A stretch of 64,000 nt of DNA from Latrodectus hesperus. Its lineage: Eukaryota > Arthropoda > Arachnida > Araneae > Theridiidae. Numbering within the stretch: position 1 is the first letter of the stretch; each line of letters begins with the position of its first letter. The position numbers were made by a program, and so were the translations under genes. The stretch spans positions 37,150,113-37,214,112 of the forward strand of contig CM075853.1 in the NCBI GenBank assembly GCA_037975125.1. Reading direction: 5' to 3'. The notes below the pieces were generated by a model that saw only the letters and a program-made list of their open reading frames with translations, was not told the DNA's origin and did no database searches. Shown piece by piece: positions 55,094 to 64,000 of the stretch.

Positions 55094-58000
55094 AGAATGA
55101 AAAAACAGTTCCAGTGGGTATGTTGTCTTATTCTACATTTCTATCATATAAGATAAAAATATTCTTCAATAATTTAAATTATAATACATTTTTTGTTTCA
55201 CTTTATTTTAAAAATTATAAAATTGGAGTTAATCAATATTAAACACAAACCACTCTTTTTTTAGTTAAATCAGACTGATTAGTTATCAAATTAAAATAAA
55301 TATAAAAAAAAACATTTTTTGGGGAGTTTTTATATTAAAATTTTCCACCCAAATATTGTCAACATTAAATAACAAATATAATACAACATGTTACAAACAA
55401 ATTAGTCACTCTTATGACTGTTTCAGGATTGATTTGTTATTCTGTGTTCACCTAGTGAAATCTATAATATACTGTTTAAAACATTAAGTATTTAGTCATA
55501 ACTTTCAAGTAACAGTTAAAAATAATCCCCAAGAAAATATAACAAGTGAATAAATGTATTAAATTAGCACAGAAAACATTTTATTGTACAATATCATTTC
55601 AAATAAACTAATTCAAGTAGACTAATTTATGATTCATAAGCTAAACTTTAAGTTATTATTCTATTAATTTATAAACAGAAATTCAGCTCTTTAAAAAAAT
55701 TAATACTTAATGCAATTTTTGTTCCTCAATCAGATTATTTTTGGCAGTTTAACTGGAAAATTTTCATTACAATTAAAAATTTTATACACTTCATAATTTG
55801 AATTTTTCTCATGTGAACATACTGATTAGAAATATTTTTAAATTAAATTTAACAAATATTTCAAAAAAAATTAAAATAAAAACATATAAATTTCTTTTAT
55901 TAAATTTGTGCATGAATAGAAAGGAATATGGCAAGACTAAATATAATTTAGTGGAAACTATTTCAGAAATATTATTGATTTATCAGGGGAAAAAAATAAA
56001 TCTCTTTTAGAAATAAATTACTCCAAGTGTATGTGATAATTTTACATTTTTCGTAGTTATTTACATTTTATTAAACAAATCATTTTTTTAAATGAACAGT
56101 GAAAAATACAATTATTTCAAAACATGGAACTACATTTAGACAGTAAATTTTGTTTGAAACTACAAAAACTAATAAATGCACAAAAATTTACTTTTATTAT
56201 GACAACTGCATCTCATTTTATTCATGAAGTGTACAAAGCATTCTGATTGTTCTGAAATGTGCAAAAAAAAAAACTGATTGTAAGCAAATTATCACAGTAA
56301 TTAAAATTTTTCACTTGAAATACACATTTTTTAAAAAAAATGTAAGTATTAATATGAAATAGTAATTACACAATATTAATTCATTGTCCAAAATACATTT
56401 TTTCAAAACAACACAATTTTTTCCATTCATTTTGATAAATGATAAAAATAAATATTTGCACTATCATTAAGTAAAATTTTTAATTTATGAAATTGTTTAA
56501 TATTGATATATATTTTATTAAAATGTAATTTAAATCAAAATTAAATTTCTTAAAAATCTAAACTCAAGCAAAAATACAACATAAAAATGATGGAATATTA
56601 CTTTAATATACTTAAGAAGTAAATGATTATATCTCTATGTTAGAGATATTTTAAACAACTTCCATCTAATAAAATTTTATACAAATTATGAATAAAAACA
56701 CCATCAGGTACACAAGAAAGAATATTTACAATGAAAATAAAATACAAACTTGCTATTATGTACATCAATATACAGAGGAACTCATTGTCATCATATAAAT
56801 ATATTGTATTATATGCATTGTGTCAATTGTTCAAAACAAGCATTTTAATTAAAAATGAAATAAAGATTTTAACAGAAAACAGTTGATAGTTATTTTTACA
56901 TAAATCAATTGATGATTCAATTTATACAAAATAATTTTTAAATAATAATCACCAATGAAACTTATTAAATGTGAATTAAGAAAAAGATCATTATTCAGAT
57001 AGAATACTTTTAATTACTGAAAGATGGTGATATCATTAAAAGATTGAAATTAAATTTATTTTCTCTTCCCTTCTAATACATTTGCATAAATATCACCAAG
57101 TCTTTCACTTATGGCATAAAAACTGCCAATTTAAGAATAAAATTAAAATTTAAATTTATGAACAACTTAAACTATGTTTATATAATTAATAAAACTAATT
57201 ATTCTCTAGTCTACAATGATAGTCAAAAAATTTCTGAAACTAGCTAATTTTAGTTTTATTAGTAATTAAAATATTTGAATCTTCAGTCACATATTTTAAT
57301 CACCTTTCAAATTTTCGTTAGATTTCCTAACAGAATTGATACAATCCATTAGAGCAAATATTAACAACAATTTATACAACTAAAAAAGATAATGTCGCAG
57401 AAAATTAAAAGCTCATTATTGATATAATTTTCATGGGTGATACAGAATTTCAGATTTTGAAAATAATGTACTATACATTTAATGATAACTACACAAAATG
57501 AAATCCATTTCTTTGCACACAAAAATGATTTGTAAATACAAAGTGTCACAGTATATATAACACCTTTTACTAGAAAAATATTACAGAAATATTTTAAAGT
57601 TAAACATTGAAATAATAAATAAAACATGCTTAATAATTAGTTAGACATTTTACTTTTATATATATTTATGCAGAACAAAATCTACACATTAAGATACAAT
57701 AACGGCCTATGTTGTAATCAGATGAAATTGCACTCAGAAATAGTACCATAATATTAAATGAAGTGAAGATGCATCTAATTATAATAAAACCAATATTCTT
57801 GAACTTTACAATATAATAATTAATGTTAAGCTCCTTATAAGAATATACATTAGAACTTTGTAATATACAATCTATTTACTTAATTTTTGGCAAATATAAA
57901 GAAATGTAGAAAAACAGATAGTTATAACTACACACATATATTTCAAGATCATCAGAATCACATGTAATACATTTCACTGAAATGAATATTTACACATTAC

Positions 58001-60083
58001 ACCAAATATTAATTGAAAAAGTGAGTAAAACAAAAACGTCATAAATAATAAAATAAAACAAGGTTTAGCAGCCATATTTTAAATATAACATATTTATAAA
58101 CAATAACTAAATAAACTTGAAAAATAAGTAGAATAAAAATTTTTCAGAAAATATTTAGAATGTAAACAACTAGTTCTTTAATTTTCAATTGATAAAACAA
58201 TCTTTTTGCACTGACAACATCCAAGTAAGATTAAGGGGGAAAATCAAATGCTAAATATAAATTTTTTTTTCATTTTTAAGATACTATTGTTGCAAATAGT
58301 TTTCTTAAAATGAATAATGCATGTTTACATTTAAACATATATTTCCTATGAAGCTGTTTTTTCTTCTTCTAGAAACATATATTATACTTTCATATATAAA
58401 TTGCTTTATCACATATTATTTGTCATGTAAAAGCAAAATTTCTCATGCAAAATTCAAATTTAAATAATTGAAAGTGATAATAAGCCATGCAATTACATAA
58501 CATTTCATAAAAAAATAATTTTTTAATTGATAAAAAATTCAAAGTGATAATCAAATTGACTTTATAATGAAAATGATACTAGAATTTATGTTAAATATGT
58601 TTAATTTACAGAAAAATAATGAATATATTAATTTTACCAAGTTAATTTAATGCAAGCAATTTTTTTTAAATATTTTATAATCAGCTAACTAGTAACTTTA
58701 TTCAGAAATAATTAAATATGTTATCACTCCTCAAGAACAAAGAATGATGATTGATGGAAATTAATTTTGTAAATGAAAAATTCAAATTTCTTATAACAAG
58801 ACTTAATAGATATCATAGTATATGAAATATATACAAGACCAAAAAAAGCAAATAAAATTTATTTTATGTCAAATAAACACTAAAGTTATTTAGATATTTT
58901 TTTAGTAAAAATTAAATGCTGATATTTTATTAAATTTATAAATGATAATAAAAGCAAAACATTTTTTACAAAGATTATAAATAATTGAAGAAACAATTCT
59001 CTGTCTTGTTGTGAGTTAATCTTTATGAATTTAGAAAAAAAAATATTGTGTGGATTTTACCTAATTTGAATCTTTAAATTATTTACAAAAAGTACCTTGA
59101 AAATTACATTTGATTCAATTAAAATTAAATATCAGATAGATAAAGACTAATATGAAATACAAAAAATATTTAATTAAAAGAATAATAAAAATTGTAAAAG
59201 TCAAAGATAAAAATAGCACAAAAAAACAACAAGCAAATGAAATGCCAAAAACAGAATTTATATTAAAAATATTTTGTTATACTTCATGTAAAATATAAAT
59301 TTACACAATGTATTTATAAGCTGTTTATATATTTTAGATTGAAATATTATTATACATTTTAAATAGAGTGAATGATTCAAAATATGTGAAAATGTACCTA
59401 AATAATTTGATATAACATTTAACAACATGAGAAACTGCGGTTTTCAAATAAGTTTTTTGAAATAAAATATTTCTTATTACATTAAGAGAGATTTCTTACA
59501 GCAATAGACTATAACGTTAAAAATGATTTTCCTTACAACTTTATATCATATTTTACTTAAATTTGCAAATAGGATTTAAATTTACAGTAAAGTTATTTCA
59601 TAATGATAAGTAAATATTTTAAGAACAAGAACAAAAATGATGAAAAAGTTAAATACCGTATTTAAACATAATTTGTGTACATTTTTAAAAATAAAGAATT
59701 ATAAGTCATAAGGTATTCTTGGAAAAAGTTTTCTTTATTATTTTCTTCAGTTATTCATTTTGTTGTTATGTATTAGAATATCATATGCTTCATTTTTTGT
59801 TTAAGAAAGGGGACTTGAAAATCAAACTATCCAGATAAGTGAAAGAGTGGATAATTTTAACATATTTACCTCCCCTCCATTTTTTTCTTTTGATAGATGC
59901 TAAGTAATATTGGAAAAAGACAACTATTTTTTCAAAACATTCCATTTTAACATAAGTGTCTACATTTTGCAAATGATTCAAAATTTCAACAATAAATTTC
60001 AAACACAGCAAAAATAGATAAAAAAAATTTTTTTTTACCATTTATCATCATTACATGTCTTAAATTTTATACAAATGAGCACA

Positions 60084-60365
60084 TTATAAGCTTTTTGTAT
60101 TATTAGGTTGAAAATTTTTTATAAATATAGTTATCAGACATAGGGCTTCAGGGATTCCATTAGCAGGGCTTGGGGGCTTCTCTTTGGCTTGCACGATTGT
60201 ACACCTAGAATGCAAGGCTACCCCAGTGGAGTGAATGAAATGGCTGATAATGTAAACTTGCAGACATTTCTTTAAAATGAATATTATGAGGATGTTAAAC
60301 ATAATTATAAAGAGGATGATAAAGAATGCAGAAAAAAAAGTTTTTGGAAGTGAGAAAAGTTTCAT
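60084..60365 (-). other. open frame with a hydrophobic segment, status uncertain
   Basis: The 93-codon frame begins MKLFSLPKTFFSAFF and has one strongly hydrophobic stretch (about residues 10-34) followed by a G+C-richer segment reading HSTGVALHSRCTIVQAKEK and PPSPANGIPEALC. Hydrophobic frames arise easily in AT-rich DNA, and no family was recognised. The unusual part is the 110-bp G+C-rich patch, which may be a conserved 3' UTR segment rather than protein-coding. Confidence 0.2.
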
Positions 60366-61332
60366 GGCTAATTTTATGTATATATAGGTAGAGACTATTA
60401 GCAGTTAAAATGTAGACCAAAATCAATTTCTGTAATTGCAGAAAAGAAAACTGTTGAATATGATAAATTAATTAAAAAGAAATGAGCTATATAAAAATAT
60501 CAAAAGAATCATGAAAAAAATTCCTGTGTACTAAAAAATGCCTTAAGTAAATAAAATTAAGTATTATATTTCAATGCATAATATACAATAGAGTTAAAAA
60601 CTGAAAACAAAAAACAATGTTAAAATTTAAGAATACTCATAAAAAAGTTAGGAGCATATATCAATATATCAAGTTCAAATTTATGAAATAGCAATTATAA
60701 TGAATTTGAAAATAAAGAGGATGTTACATTCAAACTAAATAGTTTACATAATTAAGAAATCATTTAAATTTCCTGTTGAATTAGTAAGCACATTAAAATG
60801 TACTTAATTATTAATTTTGATTGATTTGCAATAACTTTTTAAAGACATGAATAATACTTTATCTAAAGAAAACAGGTCAATTCACTTTTGATTCAATAAT
60901 TTTTTTGATAATGTTTAAAATTTGAAACATTAATAATTAAATCTTTCTTAATTGTATCACTCATCTGGATATGCTTAATGTTAATATTTTTTTATAATAA
61001 AACATAATGGAATAAAAATGAAAAAAATTAAAAACAATTGTCTAATATTGTTTGATTTAAGGGTACAGGTACTATTATTTACAAGATTAAAAAAATAATT
61101 TTCCTTGACATGTTAAATTAATATAATATCTTCATATAAAGTTTGTGATGACATTTTTTCATTTTATATTCTTGATTTCAAAATTGTAATTAAATTTAAT
61201 ATTGGCTCATCAATAACCAAATTTTACCAAAGCATTTAGTTTTATTATCCATTATGTAATTTAAATGATTTCAAGTTTTATTTCTAAACAAATATATTTT
61301 TATAGTGATTTAAGCTTCACAGCACACATTTT

Positions 61333-61372
61333 TTGGACACTGTGATTGTCCAATGTTGCAGGTTTTGCTGCA
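61333..61372. repeat. two adjacent small hairpins
   Basis: TTGGACA/TGTCCAA (61333-61339, 61347-61353) with a 7-nt loop is followed after three bases by TGCAG/CTGCA (61357-61361, 61368-61372) with a 6-nt loop. Both have perfect stems. They lie in the candidate HIP14 3' UTR. Confidence 0.65.
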
Positions 61373-62326
61373 CAACAATTACAAAAGAGAGTTCAGGCTT
61401 TTGCCTTCTTTAGTTTGAGTTTAAACTACGAGTTTAGCATATAAATTTTAGACCAAATTCAGGAAACTTATACAACAACCATCACAAACTACTTATAAAC
61501 ATCTTCACCTTTTCTGGGGACATGAATATATAATAAATAATAAAATAAATGATTATAGTTAATGGAAATTTTAATGCATATGCAGTTCAACTTTTGTGAT
61601 AATTTGTCACTAATATGCAAAAAGAAAATATGCTTTTAACCAGTAAATAATGGCATCATTTAAAAATTCTATATAGCTAAATTGACATTAATCCATAAGT
61701 GCATATATAGTACATAGAAAAATACAGATAGATATGAGTGGTGAATTAGTTAAAGACAAGAACACTGTATATTATTTTACAACCTCCTGAGTTTTTACAA
61801 ACTTGCGAATGAGTTGAGGCAGGTTGTCTATTCACAAAAACACCTGCATTGAGTGCTAACATGTTGAGTTACAGTTATAATTAAAGAAAATGATGGAAAA
61901 TGATATTATACACACAATGAAAACAATGAGTTATAAAAGTCTGCCTTAAAGATCCCAGGTAATAGTTCCTGGCTCAACTAAAGGTTATCACAATTGCAGA
62001 AGAAAGTACATACAAAAATTGTATAAACAGAAGACAATAGTTAACAAGTCCAGCAAGCAAAATATGCATTCTATGTTTTTTCATATAAAAATTTTCTTAA
62101 TAAATAAGGCCTATGCAATGTTTTGAAAATGATTAGGACGAAACACAGTACCACAGAGTCTACAAAAGGCGGCAAATTCACAATTACGCGATATTCTTTG
62201 GATATCAAATAGTGCCTTTCCAGTCTCTTGTGACATTCTATATTAAGAACTTGACTAATATGTTTCAATACATCAAATATGGAACACAATATGTACACTT
62301 TGACTAACTTTTAAAATTTTTTTTGT

Positions 62327-62477
62327 TTATATATAATGGTGTTCTGTACGTAGCAAGGTTGCACTTTCTCCTTCATCTTCGGAATCATAAACTTGTTTCC
62401 AGTCTCTTGGGTCAATTTGATAAAGCCCACAACAGCGCCACTCAAAGAAATCGAGGAAATTTCGAAGGGGACCACGA
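62327..62477 (-). CDS. ZDHHC17: HIP14-type palmitoyltransferase (ZDHHC17/13 family), terminal coding exon
   Basis: The exon follows the acceptor ATATTTAG| on the minus strand and ends at the TAA at 62329-62327. It encodes the second part of SPFN|RGPLRNFLDFFEWRCCGLYQ, then IDPRDWKQVYDSEDEGE and SATLLRTEHHYI. From known family sequence, SPFN.G..RN..DFFE.RCCGL is the conserved C-terminal block of HIP14, an ankyrin-repeat DHHC enzyme of Golgi and synaptic vesicles that S-palmitoylates proteins such as SNAP25 and CSP. The last 20 or so residues are acidic and then hydrophilic. They contain ESATLL, a match to the [DE]xxxL[LI] adaptor-binding sorting signal. ZDHHC17 versus ZDHHC13 cannot be separated from this piece. 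A 61-codon frame overlapping it in another register is a shadow. Confidence 0.85.
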
Positions 62478-63171
62478 CTAAATATAAGGAAAACACTCAT
62501 TGAATGATTATACATAAAATTTGCATAATATTAAATTAAAAGAAATTTCAACATATTAGATTATGAATTAATTAAAGAGAACAAAGATTCATTAAACAAA
62601 TTATAAAAAAGTGGTTTTAAAGAAATGCATTTTATAACATATCATTTAAAAATTTTTAAACATTAAATCCACAATTAAATATAAATTGTTTGATTACTGC
62701 CAAACATTTTATTATGAAAATCTAGCTTTAACTGGCTGTTAGAATTGAGCATTTATCTTCTCAATGAAAAATATAACACATTTAACAATAAATTTTTATT
62801 AATGTCTTTTGTTATCATATAAACTATCATAAAAGCTTTTGTGTGAATTGATTTTTATATAAGATTAATTTGTAGATACTCATCGAACACAGATGTTTAG
62901 AATATTAAGTAATAACTGTAATAGAAAAAAGCTAATAATCATTCAGTTCATTTTGGCTTTTATTTATTTTTAGTCGTCTATGCATAGCTAAATGTTTTGT
63001 TCAAAATTTTATGTAGCAAGTTTTTTGAGCGGTGCTGACTTAATTAAAACATAATTCATATCCAACAGATATTTCAAAACAATATTTTTACATAAATTAC
63101 TTATAAACAATGACAGTCTTCACTATGTAAGATAAAGAATGTTGAAGATTGATTACAAAATCCAAACTCAC
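62478..63171 (-). other. last intron of the HIP14-type gene
   Basis: The intron begins GTGAGT at 63171 and ends TTTAG at 62478, a 694-bp GT-AG intron of AT-rich sequence. It splits an Asn codon (AA|T, phase 2). Nothing else is visible in it. Confidence 0.85.
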
Positions 63172-63269
63172 TTAAAAGGGCTTCGCATTATTCCCTTTTT
63201 GTCACGCTTAAAATGTCGATATCTTGAACAATTCATTCTTTCATTTGTTGTCATAGCTAACCAGACAAC
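63172..63269 (-). CDS. ZDHHC17: HIP14-type palmitoyltransferase (ZDHHC17/13 family), penultimate coding exon
   Basis: The exon lies between the acceptor TTTAACAG| at 63270 and the donor |GTGAGT at 63171. Its 98 bases read VVWLAMTTNERMNCSRYRHF, then KRDKKGIMRSPF plus the first two bases of an Asn codon. TTNERMN.RRY.HF is the diagnostic motif that follows the last transmembrane segment of the DHHC domain in HIP14 proteins (the general DHHC-family TTxE motif). VVWLA is the cytosolic end of that membrane segment. Joining to the next exon restores SPFNRG in frame, which confirms both splice sites. Upstream exons with the ankyrin repeats and the DHHC cysteine motif must lie beyond the right edge of the window. 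Confidence 0.9.
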
Positions 63270-63677
63270 CTGTTAAATATTTGATATATTTAGAAATAAA
63301 AAAATGACAAACAGGCAAATACATGCAGGATTATTAGAATGATTGCATCATACAGAAATTAATAATGAAGAATTCCCATCCTTTCCAATAGCAAATGATA
63401 GTTTTCAAGAAATACAAATGATTTAGATTAACATAATTTTTATCATAAGACTTGACTAATTTCTGGTTTCAACTAGTAAAATCAAGATTATATTAATGAT
63501 TGAAATTAACTTTTCTTTAATTTATGCTCCTCCCCACAATTATGTAGAAAACCCTAATAAAAGTATTTAAATGAAGTGTTACGAAAACTTTTTTCACATG
63601 TCATATTTATGCACAGTGTGCAATCATAAAATTGAAGAATATTTAATTTTAGATTACAAAATATATTTTAATATAAT
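63270..63677 (-). other. intron of the HIP14-type gene
   Basis: AT-rich intronic sequence lies upstream of the penultimate exon. No exon motif was seen in it. Confidence 0.6.
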
Positions 63678-64000
63678 CAGACCTGCCAACTTTTACGCAT
63701 CGTGCGTAAATTTTACGCAAAATCACCAGGTTTTACGCATTTACTGATAGCATGAATTATTTTACGCGTTTTGGTTCTACTGGGCAAAGTTTGAAAAGGA
63801 AAATTTTTTTTTTAACATATTAGTATATAATAGCAATCTTTTCTCGCTAGCCGTGATGAGAAATGGAAATTAGAACCCCATTCAACCAATCTGTGGGAAG
63901 AGAGAACTAATTGACTTCCCAGACAGTGGTCACAGAGGCTCTGATCGGACCGAAAAATGCACTTGTCAAACCTATCGGGATGGGTAAGAGGACGGCTCCA
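63678..64000. mobile_element. hAT-like transposon terminus, running off the window
   Basis: The segment begins CAGACCTGCCAACTTTTACG, a CAG-type terminus followed by subterminal repeats. TTTTACGC occurs four times (about 63691, 63711, 63731 and 63760), and its complement GCGTAAA occurs at 63704-63710. CAG ends with short repeated motifs are typical of hAT elements, and I recall CAGACCTGCCAAC-type ends from that superfamily. The flanking 8 bp, AATATAAT, would be the target duplication. The other end lies outside the window, so this is unconfirmed. The rest of the block to 64000 is G+C-richer, with no frame recognised. It sits in a HIP14 intron. Confidence 0.55.

Larger units (their letters stand above)
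55094..62326 (-). other. AT-rich DNA downstream of HIP14, candidate long 3' UTR
   Basis: This 7.2-kb stretch follows the HIP14 stop codon on the sense (minus) strand. The plus strand is visibly A-rich over T in its right two thirds, so a minus-strand transcript would be U-rich. Unlike the rest of the window it has no TA array longer than a few units and no recognised mobile element. Many minus-strand AATAAA-type signals exist by chance, so the cleavage site cannot be chosen. At least the first few hundred bases must be 3' UTR; the longer extent is inference. G+C-richer patches at 60130-60240, 61310-61440 and 61780-61870 interrupt it. Confidence 0.4.

Noticed and set aside
57361..57627. 88-codon minus-strand hydrophobic frame in the region downstream of HIP14
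   Set aside because: U-rich sense sequence naturally encodes Phe/Leu/Ile/Cys-rich frames. Nothing marks it as a real protein.

Overview
This window is from a eukaryotic, probably arthropod genome, and a spider or other arachnid is my best guess. By eye the DNA is three quarters or more A+T. It is almost entirely non-coding. It carries long (TA)n arrays, decayed Tc1, mariner and piggyBac transposons, small inverted-repeat elements and tRNA-derived SINEs. The only convincing protein-coding sequence is three spliced exons, all on the minus strand, belonging to two conserved nervous-system genes. The lineage call is inference from composition and repeat content; no species-specific marker was recognised.

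Gene 1 is a BRSK/SAD-type kinase. Its first coding exon (27163-27253) encodes [12 protein letters not shown] followed by [17 protein letters not shown], the conserved N-terminus of BRSK1/2 up to the glycine loop. The exon ends in a clean G|GTAAGC donor. No further kinase exon was found between 1 and 27162, so the first intron probably runs off the left edge. Just upstream lies a G+C-richer leader (27254-27540) with three short upstream ORFs and two small inverted repeats.

Gene 2 is a HIP14-type ankyrin/DHHC palmitoyltransferase (ZDHHC17/ZDHHC13 family). Its last two coding exons (63172-63269 and 62327-62477) join in frame across an Asn codon to give the conserved C-terminus. An acidic tail with a dileucine-type motif follows. 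The 7 kb downstream of the stop (about 55.1-62.3 kb) is A-rich on the plus strand, so U-rich in the sense direction, and lacks long TA arrays. It may contain a long 3' UTR.

Layout from left to right: 1-26.7 kb is AT-rich putative intron of gene 1, with a 255-bp inverted-repeat element (10411-10665, 8-bp target duplication), a tRNA-like SINE remnant (19.3-19.5 kb) and several TA arrays. The BRSK exon and leader lie at 27.16-27.54 kb. From 27.5 to 36 kb there is AT-rich DNA with several unassigned G+C-richer islands. A Tc1-like element with a large internal deletion lies at 36.29-37.14 kb, inside a TA/CA array. A plain AT-rich stretch runs from 37.2 to 46.2 kb. From 46.2 to 55.1 kb there is a mobile-element cluster: a piggyBac N-terminal fragment, a piggyBac-like right terminus with a SINE inserted at its edge, a 279-bp palindromic inverted-repeat element, a mariner fossil split by a truncated SINE, and two more SINE copies. 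The candidate 3' UTR and the HIP14 exons follow. The window ends inside a hAT-like terminus (63678-64000) within a HIP14 intron.

The two genes are both minus-strand and both have known neuronal roles (polarity and presynapse for SAD kinases, synaptic-protein palmitoylation for HIP14). Nothing in the sequence shows that they are co-regulated. I found no evidence of a new multi-gene system. The most interesting material is the uORF-bearing BRSK leader, the HIP14 tail and the layered transposon insertions.
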